Assembly (NCBI GenBank): GCA_964034945.1 | Contig: OZ035960.1 | Location: 26,461,487 to 26,525,486, forward strand | Direction of reading: 5' to 3' | DNA: 64,000 nt | Source: Chrysopilus asiliformis | Lineage: Eukaryota > Arthropoda > Insecta > Diptera > Rhagionidae | Shown here: positions 45,110 through 53,902 of the stretch, piece after piece | Numbering within the stretch: position 1 is the stretch's first letter | How the letters are laid out: the number at the start of each line of letters is the position of its first letter | Made by a program: the position numbers and the translations under genes | The notes under the pieces: generated by a model | Told to the model about the DNA's origin: nothing | The model's database searches: none | What the model saw: the letters and a program-made list of their open reading frames with translations, nothing else

Positions 45110-45954
45110 TAGTCAAGCCAATTAACCCGTTCGGTACATGTTTTTGTCTATGGGGGTTAAAAATACTCTCTATACAAATTAATGATAAGCTATCAGTATT
45201 CATTTTTTTAAAAAAAATTGAAAATTTTTAATTTTTCACAAATACGTTCACTGTTGTCCAGATTTTTACTCAATTAATCAAAATTGGGTCACAAATGCAC
45301 TTAAAGGTGCACTGAATGAGAATAGAGTGTTTGAAAATAAATAAATATAACTCAATTCAAATTTTTTAGCAACTTTTAACTGCGTTGCCATATGGCATCA
45401 AAATACTGAATGGGTTAAGCTGTAAGTAGAAATGTAAACCGGTTTTTTGAACCGAACCAAAAATCATTAAAACATTGAAATTTTAGTGAACCAAAACCAG
45501 ACCATAATAACGAACCACACTAAAAAAAGATGAAATCTAATTCACCCTAGAATCAAATCCTTAGCGCACGCTAAAACTTTTTGATTGCATTTCCGGCTGT
45601 AAGTCTAAAGGGCTGTTTACATCTGATACTTTTTTTGACGAATCTTATTCTATAACATAAAATTTATGTTGCAGGACTGTTTATATTATGGAACAACTGC
45701 TTATAAATATTATGGCTGCCTTTACAAATTTAACATCGCAACACCGTTAAACATTTGCGGATTTCACTCCCATTTAGATCCTTGACTTAGCTAAATTTAG
45801 ACCTCTATGTGCCTGGAACTTTTTTTTAAATTTTTTTTAAACCTAATATTTTAGTTATAAGTTAACCGCGTGGCGTAAAATCTACAAAATTCGTTTTCGA
45901 CCGTTTGGATTTAAATGGATTAAATCGAACTCTGAGAAATTTTGCCAAGTGAAC
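45110..45954. other. Intergenic, nothing recognised
   Basis: AT-rich with 'GAACC.AACCAAAA' motifs near 45440-45510 shared with 24500-25400. No coding signal. Confidence 0.4.
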
Positions 45955-45956
45955 TA

Positions 45957-46304
45957 ACCCCACGACTCCATTAGACTTTTTAGAATCATGATTTTTCCCC
46001 CACTCCATATTTTGGCGAATAAAAAAATCAGCGCGTGGGCATTTTCAGTCATGATTTTTCATTTTTATTGTGTCTCCATAGCGTACTTAGAAATGTCAAC
46101 CAGGAGGTAATCAGGGCAGCCAACTAGAAATCAGACAATTTGACTGAACAAATGTCAAAAAAAAATCCTACTTTTCTGCAGCCCGAAAAATCATGACAGT
46201 ACGGAGATTTAAATCATGATGCAAGATTTTTTGAATCTCCATTAGATTTTTTCGTGATTGGATTTAAATACAATCTGGAAAAAAGTCTAATGGAGTCGTG
46301 GGGT
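45957..46304. mobile_element. TA-flanked MITE, 348 bp
   Basis: The terminal inverted repeats begin ACCCCACGACTCCATTAGAC and match over about 25 bp. TA flanks both ends (45955-45956, 46305-46306). The interior contains further words in both orientations (AATCATGATTTT/ AATCATGA, CCATTAGATTTTTT). Non-autonomous, Tc1/mariner-like by its TA duplication. It lies upstream of the LRR gene. Confidence 0.8.
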
Positions 46305-46719
46305 TATTCTAAAAGAAAAATTCTGGTAAAATCGCAAATCTAAACGGTCCTTAGTTGTTAGTCGCGATATTAAAAAGTCAAAAAATAGTTATTTAAGAAA
46401 TTTAAAATTAAAATATTGCCAGAATAACTTCAAGATAAATTCAGTTCATAACTTCTCGGGGATTCCACATTTTCAATGAGATAAAAAATTATTGTGGGCA
46501 ACAGTTCATTGTGTATTTGAATTCGATAGCAAGTCTGATGTATATTTTTTTGATACCAAAAGTTTGAAATTTTTTTGCTTTCACAGTAAATTAATGATAA
46601 GCCTAATATGCATATTTCTGAAGATAAACTGTGAATTGTATTATAAAAAGAGATCATAACGGAATTCCAACTTAGTTTCATAAATAGTTTTATACTTAAT
46701 TTAGCGTACTTCAGTCAAC

Positions 46720-46881
46720 ATGAAATTTCAGAGAACTGTTGAGATATTCATTTTCAATTCAAACATTTTAATAATTTTGTTTTCAATGATTTTAAAATGT
46801 TCAAGTGATGTGATTAACCTAAAGGACAGTGGATGCTCATATAATATTTCTAAATTTTTTGTCTATAATCCTATCTTCTAA
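46720..46881 (+). CDS. N-terminal segment of the LRR protein gene (signal peptide), cut off by an insertion
   Basis: The ATG opens a 53-codon frame with a basic start and a hydrophobic core (SNILIILFSMILKCSS), then a Cys-containing secreted-type sequence (DSGCSYNISKFFVYN) ending at the edge of a large insertion at 46870. The last few codons and the TAA (46879-46881) lie inside the inserted DNA. The main LRR frame, which lacks a signal peptide, resumes just beyond the insertion at 50695. I infer that both were one exon or neighbouring exons. The two frames are one base out of register with the simplest 5-bp target duplication. Confidence 0.6.
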   Translation: MKFQRTVEIFIFNSNILIILFSMILKCSSDVINLKDSGCSYNISKFFVYNPIF

Positions 46882-47362
46882 AAATCGTAAGTTTCTTGTC
46901 CTCCTCCAGCTATCTGGAGGTCCCTACTCCTACCTATTTTTCTCTATTATCCCTACTTTCGTGTTTTTGTTGGGTATCATGGGTATTTGGTCGTTTAGAC
47001 CTTCTATTGGCACGGCTTAACGTTTTCGGCCCCGCCACGGGTCTCATCAGAGCCTTATCTACTCTTGTAACACGTGAAGTGTTATGTGAGCGTGGGTTTT
47101 TCACCCAATATTTGTGTGTTATATTATTTATTTATTTAATATATTTTAATTATATTATTATTACCTTATTCCTTTTCTGTTTTCTCTGCTGTTTTACTCC
47201 TTATTCCATGCTCCGCTGTTCCTTCTTGCAGCTCCAACCAAGACGATCCAGTATTTTTGTCTAATTGTAATTAAATGTGCAAGTTTCCACACTACCTTTA
47301 TTACAATTTATGACGAAACATAAATTATAATATGAGGTATTGCACTCAGCGCGTTATCTCTT

Positions 47363-47580
47363 TTTTTTAGACATGGATGATTCTCCTAGAGACCTATTGA
47401 ACCATGTTTTACACGATTTATACCGTGTCTTTCGGAAAACCTATCGTCTTCTATAGTTCTCTATTTAATAAAAAACTAACATTTCTCGTGCACTTACCGT
47501 GCTGCCACTTTTTTTTATACATGGATTGGCTCCCATTAAGGATTACTGGACCATGTTTTACACGATTTATACCGTGTCTA
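47363..47580 (+). repeat. Two direct copies of a ~70-bp unit (149-bp spacing)
   Basis: The unit containing ACCATGTTTTACACGATTTA then TACCGTGTCT occurs at 47401 and again at 47550, with related flanks (TTTTTA.ACATGGAT upstream in both). The second copy abuts the stop codon of the minus-strand zinc-finger ORF. Function unknown; probably a subterminal repeat of the insertion. Confidence 0.75.
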
Positions 47581-48090
47581 CCATTTAGGATCTTTCAATT
47601 CTATAGTTTGAGAAGAAAGAGGATTGCATATGTAGCAAACGTTATTTAAATTGTCATTGTCCCTGTAGCTCGACAAACAGCTAGAATGATAGATCCCAAT
47701 TTTACAAAATGGCATTTGACATTCTACTGTTGAACCGAATTGCTTTTCTGCGTTGTCTCGGCACAAACAATATCGTTCGCATAATGCATCTCCTTTATGC
47801 TTTCTTGCCATGTGGCGTTTATATGACCCGTACTCGACAAACACTAATTTGCATTTTGTGCAATTGTGTCTTGTGAGTCTTATATAATATGGTGGCGGCC
47901 CTGTTGAATGCTGTGGAGTGCACTTATGATTTAGAAACATTGTCGTGTTAAGAAAATGTTTGCCGCATGAAAAACACGTTTTTTGTACAGTGTGTATGGC
48001 GTTTATGTGTGTGTGTAACACTCGCACATATTTATTGCATATATTGCATTTTTCTGTTGTAGGGTGAAATTTTTTACAATGCAAATGCAA
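47578..48090 (-). CDS. C2H2 / PHD-finger protein of the insertion, possibly 5'-truncated
   Basis: The frame encodes about 170 residues. The N-terminal half has three to four Cys/His fingers (CNICNKY..H..H; CFSCGKH..H; CTKCKLVF..H...H). The C-terminal third fits a PHD finger: C-x1-C, 13 residues, C-x4-C, 5 residues, H-x2-C, 13 residues, C-x2-C (YCLC ... ECQMPFC ... HSSC ... CYIC). PHD fingers commonly read histone tails. There is no ATG at the start: the frame is preceded by a poly(A)-containing insertion at 48099-48127 and a stop. It may be an internal exon of a larger cargo protein or a decayed gene. Confidence 0.6.
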   Translation of the reverse strand: MHLHCKKFHPTTEKCNICNKYVRVLHTHINAIHTVQKTCFSCGKHFLNTTMFLNHKCTPQHSTGPPPYYIRLTRHNCTKCKLVFVEYGSYKRHMARKHKGDALCERYCLCRDNAEKQFGSTVECQMPFCKIGIYHSSCLSSYRDNDNLNNVCYICNPLSSQTIELKDPKW

Positions 48091-48137
48091 AGACGATTTT
48101 TTTTTTTTTTTTTTTATTGTAAAATAGAAAGACGATT
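48089..48137 (-). mobile_element. Tiny poly(A) retroposed insertion with 10-bp target duplication
   Basis: AAAGACGATT occurs at 48089-48098 and 48128-48137. Between the copies is only about 29 bp, which on the minus strand reads CTATTTTACAAT plus a run of about 17-20 A. This is the signature of target-primed reverse transcription, a 5'-truncated LINE or SINE tail. It sits just upstream of the zinc-finger ORF. Confidence 0.75.
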
Positions 48138-48318
48138 ATAAATAAAATAAAATTCAGTATTTCAAGATAAATAATAAAAAAAAAATTAATTCAAAATATT
48201 CAAGTATTCAATATAACTAAAAAAAAAACATTTCATAACTTAAATAAAAAAAAATTAATTCAAAATTAAAAAAAAAACATACTCCCATGCGATAGAAAAA
48301 ATAACTTAAATACTAATT

Positions 48319-48534
48319 TTAGGTCTCCCTTGTCAGGTCTATAACTTCTTCTTCAACTAAAATATAAAAAAAAAAATTTAAATTAACGAAAAGTGAATAA
48401 TTTTTGTATAACTTACCCACTGCATCGAAGCGTCGTTGTAGTCTGCGAACAACAACGCGGAATCGGCAGAATAACTGTATTGTATTTAAACACTTCATGC
48501 AGACCATCGTCGTCTGCGGATCTGAGCTTTGTAT
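48319..48534 (-). CDS. Short two-exon C-terminus with SUMO-interaction-like motif
   Basis: Minus-strand exons 48534-48417 and 48356-48319 are separated by a 60-bp GT-AG intron (donor GTAAGT, acceptor TTTTAG). The junction keeps the frame. The first exon follows a TTTTTTTCAG acceptor at 48535, so an upstream exon is expected. It encodes a Cys/Arg-rich stretch (CMKCLNTIQLFCRF, then RRLQRRFDAV) ending in VEEEVIDLTRET. VIDLT after acidic residues is a classical SUMO-interaction motif. No homologue recognised. Confidence 0.5.
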   Translation of the reverse strand: MQSSDPQTTMVCMKCLNTIQLFCRFRVVVRRLQRRFDAVGKLYKNYSLFVNLNFFFYILVEEEVIDLTRET

Positions 48535-48959
48535 CTGAAAAAAAAGAAGATAATAGTCAGATTTAAAACTAAAATTTATAAAAAAATATCAGTTGTGGTC
48601 AACACAAAACTTTCTTCTACAAAATCTACGACCCTGTGCAATTTACGTTATAGCCCTGTCGTATTATCAACCCGATACAACCTCCCAATAAATTGTTGGT
48701 TCATCCAAAAATATCAAAAACGTACAAAATTTGAGATAACTTGAGAACTGTAAAAGATATCAATTTACGGTAATTGGAAAAAATGTAGAAAATGTTAACA
48801 TCTTCAATTATTCTTTTAACTGATTTGTCGAAAAACCGTTAGTTTGCAAATTATTCGCAAAAGTATGATTTTTTACATATTAATGAAAATATCTCAATAA
48901 CGGTAAAAGATAACGGATAACGATAAGAAACAATATTGTGCAGAATGCCATTCTCATTA

Positions 48960-49290
48960 ATTCACTTCATACATTCAGTCAGCAAAAACCCGTTAATTTT
49001 CGAGATATTCGCAAAAAACTGCTTTCTTGGAAACAACGGTTTATCTCGATAACAGGTTGAAAAATCGAGTTATAGCTAAAGACAAAAGTGTGGGAAATTT
49101 TATTTTCTCCAAGTTCTGTCATACTTAAGGCCACTAAAAAACGCGTAGTTTGGGAGTAAATCGAGAAAAACGAAATTGCGATTTTTGAAAAACCGCCATT
49201 TTGGATACTTCCGGTTAACGTTTTTTTCCAAAAGTTTTATAGTTATTTATGGTTTTTTGGCATTCTAAAATTCACACAAAAAACTTTAAG
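48960..49290 (+). repeat. Dispersed repeat, copy 2
   Basis: Parallel to 33720-34110: CGGTTTATCTCGATAACAGG, GGGAAATTTTATTTTCTCCA and AACGAAATTGCGATTTTTGA then CTTCCGGTTAACG occur in the same order. It is nested within the larger insertion, so the repeat is either part of that element or inserted into it. Confidence 0.6.
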
Positions 49291-50009
49291 CTACGTTTAA
49301 GAAACGTAGGTTTTTTTTAAAAAAAAAACGTAGTGTCTGCTAGTTTCTTATAAAAGATGTAGATTTTGACTATTTTTGTAATTAAAATGAACTATTTTAG
49401 TAATAGCCACGATTTCCCATTACAAAATTTACTATTTTTTCTCTCAGTGTATAAATAAGACACCAAAAGAAACCCGTTTTTCCTTTTAAAACATTTTATG
49501 CAATTGTGTTTGGGTTTATTTTTGTTTTGCTGATTGAAAATCGCTTAAAACACTATAAGAATTTCATGCTCAAATCGCCAGAATCGAATTTTTTTTCAGT
49601 AAATTTGCAAGGGCGGGAAAACTGGCAGATTTCTTATTTTTGGCTTTAGCAGATGAATTTGCGGAAATGCAGGAGGAGCACGCCAATTTAGTTCGAAGAT
49701 TTCCCTGTAGAAAAAGTTTTTTCCTACCGATTTTATCTTATGTTTATGTATAAAAAACGAATGTTTGACAAAAATGAAAAACATTTTATGATTTTAAATT
49801 GTTTTCATTCATTCTGCCATAATAATTTAATTAATCTGCATCTAATTTTTGATGAAACTGGATTTTTGATACCAATTTTTGATGGTATTTTTTAAAAAAA
49901 TTATAAATTAATTTTTCACCAACTGAAAAAAAGGGAATCAAATGTTTCAAAATGGAAATTAACATTTGTGAGTATTTATTTCGGTTCTGGCCCCTGCTTG
50001 TAGCGAGCG

Positions 50010-50535
50010 AATACTTCTGGTTCTCGTTCTGGTCGGTGGCGGCGCTAGTGTCTGAGTACAAACGTTTGTACCCAGTGAACGAAAATAGAAATTCGGCGGT
50101 GAAAACGAACGAAATTCGAGGAAAACGCTTCCCATATTTTTAGAAGCGGGAAAAACAAAAAAAAGTTAGGAAAAATAGAACAGAAAAGAAAATAGAAAGA
50201 AGTTCGTTCCCCCCGGTGGGATGTCAAGTCAAGACTCAGATTGGAACTTCTTCTTCTTCTTCTGGTTCCCGTTGTGGTCGGTGGCGGCGCTAGTGTCTGA
50301 GTACAAACGTTTGTACCCAGTGAACGAAAATAGAAATTCGGCGGTGAAAACGAACGAAATTCGAGGAAAACGCTTCCCATATTTTTAGAAGCGGGAAAAA
50401 CAAAAAAAAGTTAGGAAAAATAGAACAGAAAAGAAAATAGAAAGACGTTCGTTCCCCCCGGTGGGATGTCAAGTCGAGACTCAGATTGGAACTTCTTCTT
50501 CTTCTTCTGGTTCTCGTTCTGGCCGGTGGCGCCGC
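50010..50535. repeat. 245-bp tandem repeat (about 2.1 copies) in the right arm
   Basis: GGCGCTAGTGTCTGAGTACA occurs at 50041 and 50286, and a diverged start of a third copy lies at 50531. The two full units differ at only a few bases and each includes a TTCTTCTTCTTCTGG stretch. Overlapping minus-strand open frames of 111 and 144 codons across this repeat reflect its composition, and I do not call them genes. Confidence 0.9.
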
Positions 50536-50692
50536 TAGTGTCTGGGTAGTGTAGAGGTCTAAACGACCAAAATACCCATGAACCCAAATTTTGAACTTAA
50601 GTAGGGAAATAAAGAAAGCGTAGGTAGGAGTAGGGACCACCAGATAGCTGGAGGAAGACAGACAAATCTGACGATATTTAGGAAATAGAATA

Positions 50693-52219
50693 ATGACAAA
50701 GTTAGAAATATATATCAGCGCCAATGTTAATTTAACTACTGCAGCGGAAGTGATTATTGAAACAACGGAATTAAAGTGGAATCCGCAGATGTTTACATAC
50801 TATAATTACATCGACCAACCAAATGTGGTTATCATTGAAAATTCAAGTATTCCATTTATGCCGAAATTCTCAAAGTTGAAAACTCCAACGGAAATCAGTT
50901 TAATAAATTGCAATGTTGAAACAATTAACGATTACACATTTGAATACGTCACAACTTTAGTAAGTTTGGATTTAAATGACAATAAAATTGAAAAGCTACA
51001 GTATAATGTATTCCAGTTTTTATCTGATTTGGTTACATTGAATTTAGCAAAAAATCGAATTAAAATTATTGAAGTTGATGCATTTTTACCGCTAGTGAAG
51101 TTAAAAATGCTAAACATTTCACAAAATTTTATTGCAAAACTAGAATTTGACATGTTCAAAGGACCTGTAAATCTAGAATCAATTGATTTAAGTAACAACC
51201 AAATTAATCATCTTTACTCAGAGGCTTTTGTTCTTCACGAAGGCTTGAAAACGTTAAATTTATCCAGTAATATTTTCGTGGAACTTTCTCCAAACATATT
51301 TGAATCAAATGATGAGATTGTAAATCTTCAACTATCTAACAATGAAATTCGGACGTTTGATTTTCTTAAAAAATTGTGCACCATCCAGCATTTAAATCTT
51401 AGAAATTGTTCATTAACTGCTAATATGGTGGAAACCCTTTTAGAGATCTTGGAAAACCGCCATGAATGTCGTGCAAATTCTACGAGCTTCCAGGAATCTC
51501 GCCTAGAAACAATTGATTTATCATTCAACGAAATAAATCCTGTGAACCTATCGGCCTTGGGACAAATGCATAATTTAAAAAGTATCAACATTGAGTCAAA
51601 TAACATAACAGACATTCCATACAATGAAATAATGGAAAATAATTTAAATTTCTCGGAAGTTGTTCTTAATGATAACGCATGGAATTGCACTTACCTGTCC
51701 AGTATGCTGCTGAAATTTACAGTAAAAAACATAAAAATTGTACGGAAATCACCAATTCTAAGTGGAACCCATCGTTCGCATATATCGTGTATTGATTGTT
51801 CAATTTCTTCGAGTATAACGAACTCATTGAGTTGTCCACAAAATAATAGCGCTTCGGTAAATATCGAAGAAGCATCATTTTCTGTTTCGTATTTAAGTTC
51901 AACTCCTAAAAGAGAACAGTATCCCGTAATTCCGCAAAATTTTGACAAATCTGAAGAAGGTCATCGGTTTGAAATAAAGAAGCAATCTGCAGATAAGAAA
52001 AATATCGTTGGCGGAATTCAAAAAAGTGATCAACAATCATCAAAAAATAATATCGAAAACTCACACGCGTTCAACTACATTTTGTTATCGTTATTAATTG
52101 TTGTTCTAATTTTTAATGTTGCTATCGGAACTTTCTTTATACGTTCTTACTGTTCGAAACGTAAAAAAAGATCAACTGAAGAAAATGTTGTATGCGTTTA
52201 CAAAAAATCATTTATGTAA
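50693..52219 (+). CDS. Leucine-rich-repeat transmembrane protein (main coding region)
   Basis: Residues about 70-330 form roughly ten LRR units of the L-x2-L-x-L-x2-N-x-I type (VSLDLNDNKIEKL, ESIDLSNNQINHL and similar), capped by a Cys-containing C-flank (NAWNCTYL...SCIDC). A Ser/Asn-rich stalk follows, then one transmembrane segment near residues 461-485 and a short basic cytoplasmic tail (CSKRKKRSTEE). Several N-glycosylation sites suggest an extracellular receptor or adhesion protein. The first ATG directly abuts the right end of the insertion and yields no signal peptide; that is found upstream at 46720. AATAAA at 52234-52239 is a likely poly(A) signal. The exact family is not identified. 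Confidence 0.85.
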   Translation: MTKLEIYISANVNLTTAAEVIIETTELKWNPQMFTYYNYIDQPNVVIIENSSIPFMPKFSKLKTPTEISLINCNVETINDYTFEYVTTLVSLDLNDNKIEKLQYNVFQFLSDLVTLNLAKNRIKIIEVDAFLPLVKLKMLNISQNFIAKLEFDMFKGPVNLESIDLSNNQINHLYSEAFVLHEGLKTLNLSSNIFVELSPNIFESNDEIVNLQLSNNEIRTFDFLKKLCTIQHLNLRNCSLTANMVETLLEILENRHECRANSTSFQESRLETIDLSFNEINPVNLSALGQMHNLKSINIESNNITDIPYNEIMENNLNFSEVVLNDNAWNCTYLSSMLLKFTVKNIKIVRKSPILSGTHRSHISCIDCSISSSITNSLSCPQNNSASVNIEEASFSVSYLSSTPKREQYPVIPQNFDKSEEGHRFEIKKQSADKKNIVGGIQKSDQQSSKNNIENSHAFNYILLSLLIVVLIFNVAIGTFFIRSYCSKRKKRSTEENVVCVYKKSFM

Positions 52220-52303
52220 AATGTTTTTTAAATAATAAAATGAAGTAAAATTCAAGTGTTTTTAAATAATAACCAAAAATTTAAAAAAAGTTTTTACAAG
52301 AAG

Positions 52304-52486
52304 CTTTTATTTAAAAAGAATGCATTAAAAAAGGAAAAAAAAAAGATTTTTTGGGTGTTTTGTACCAGAGATAAAAGCGAGATAAATATTTATTTTATTG
52401 TTTATGCTTTATCACGCTTTTATCTCTGGTACACAGCACCCAAAAAATTATTTTTTCCTCTTTAGTGCATTTTTTATAAATAAAAG
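52304..52486. repeat. Fold-back MITE, 183 bp, just 3' of the LRR gene
   Basis: Two ~80-bp arms are inverted copies with scattered mismatches (shared core GTACCAGAGATAAAAGCG). The loop is about 20 bp. It lies 85 bp after the LRR stop codon and could form a long hairpin in a read-through transcript. Confidence 0.8.
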
Positions 52487-53299
52487 TATTTCCCCACGCT
52501 TATATTTATAAAGTTTTTTGTCTTTGAATACATGTCCGTGCCTTTAAGATATCCTTATAGATTTCTTAATGCCAGAATCGGATTCAGCGACCAAAAAACC
52601 ACCAGAAGAGATTTTTTCCGGAAAATTCTAGAAAAAGATTAATCACGTTATCACTTCAGGACCTTTCGTCATCCTTACAAGGACGGAGTAGAGAAAATAT
52701 TGTATTGTCATCGGATTTACGTATGTGTGCAAAATTTCAAAACAAGATTTGACCTTGACGGACAAACAGACAGATAAGAAGGCAAGCTAAATAAAAGCTT
52801 TTAAAAAATAAAATTTTCCTGTATTTAAATAAAACCACAGATAAAGGCAGCTTAACAGACTGACATTTTCTTATGCGATTTTCGGCGCCATGAGTTTTTT
52901 TTACTTATGTTAACCGATTTCAGTTGTTTTGGCAGTTATGAATCAAATTTTTAAAGTTTTTCACACTAGTTTTACAGCTTGGCGGCCATTTTTATATGTC
53001 CCATTGTCCAGTCTCTAGATTAGACTTTAGCTGTAGTGTTCTCAAGCATCGCTTGTTTTTTCGTCTTTTTGATATTTGCGATATGAGGATTTTAAAAAAT
53101 TCGCTTGTTGTTTCGTATTTTTGACGTTATAGACATTGGAATTAAAAAAAAACATTTTAAGTCTAAGAACGAGTGCGAAACGGTCTAATTGCACATTTTC
53201 ATACTGGAGAGCATTGGGAACTAGAAAATTTCCAATAAAGACTGGAATTAGAACTGGAATTAGCATGCAATTATACCGTTTCGCACACGACCTTAAAGG
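52487..53299. other. Intergenic, nothing recognised
   Basis: AT-rich with a short (GACA)n-like stretch near 52760. No coding or element structure beyond that. Confidence 0.4.
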
Positions 53300-53671
53300 T
53301 AGAACCTGAATCGTACGTCGATGCGTCCGTCATGCGTGCGTCCGGTTGACAGTTCGAGTAGAATTAACGGGCTGCTATGAGTACTCCCCTAATAATACGT
53401 TTTCCGATGCGGCAGCCGCATAGAGTAGGTCGAATTTCTACTTTTACATGTGGCAACGCACGGAAATGTCATTTCGCAAAAAAGTTTGTTTACGATTTAA
53501 GCAATTTAAGTATGGAACAAATTGAAAGTAATTGTTTCGACGATAAACTAATAGAAGAAGTGCAAAACAATGAATTAACTCCAGATTCGTTGCCGTACCC
53601 AACTGTCATCGCATCGAACTGTCAACCGGACGCACGCATGACGGACGCATCGACGTACGATTCAGGTTCTA
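53300..53671. mobile_element. MITE with perfect 58-bp inverted ends upstream of the DnaJ gene
   Basis: The left arm 53300-53357 and right arm 53614-53671 are perfect inverted copies (TAGAACCTGAATCGTACGTC...). TTAA occurs a few bases outside each end (53293-53296, 53673-53676), compatible with a piggyBac-type insertion although the spacing differs by one base. The interior is 256 bp with no transposase. An open 101-codon frame runs through the interior and right arm and is not called. It ends about 230 bp before the DnaJ start codon, so it may contribute to that promoter. Confidence 0.8.
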
Positions 53672-53902
53672 GCTTAATGTAGAAGTTCCATTTTGGAAAA
53701 GTTTTTGCACTCTATGCGGATTTGGGTACTCTACTCTGACATGAGGTAATTTTCAAAAGCCAGCCTGTGACTCACGATGACATTTTCGTCGCTGAGTGAT
53801 TTTCGTCTCACTCTCTTTTTGGGCACAGCTGAAAAAAGCGTCAACCGTCGGAGATTTTCCTTTTAGAAAAATTAAGTGGTATTAATCCTTGCAGCCAGCG
53901 TA

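Larger units (their letters stand above)
46870..50690 (-). mobile_element. Unclassified ~3.8 kb inverted-repeat insertion with minus-strand cargo ORFs
   Basis: The left end (46870-47001) and right end (50556-50690) are imperfect inverted copies of about 130 bp, sharing CTCCAGCTATCTGG, TCCCTACTCCTACCTA and TGGTCGTTTAGACC. ATAAT lies outside each end (46865-46869, 50690-50694) and may be the target duplication. Inside, on the minus strand, are a C2H2/PHD-finger ORF (47578-48090) and a short two-exon ORF (48319-48534). The right arm carries a 245-bp tandem repeat. No transposase with recognised catalytic residues was found. Long ends with subterminal tandem repeats suggest a fold-back or MULE-like element, but this is unproven. 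Confidence 0.65.

Noticed and set aside
50045..50724. Minus-strand frames of 111 and 144 codons with repeated sequence
   Set aside because: They run through the 245-bp tandem repeat and the inverted end of the insertion. The shared protein sequence only mirrors the DNA repeat.
53377..53682. 101-codon plus-strand frame upstream of the DnaJ gene
   Set aside because: It lies almost wholly within the inverted-repeat element (its C-terminal end is the right arm), with no domain and no splice link to the DnaJ start.
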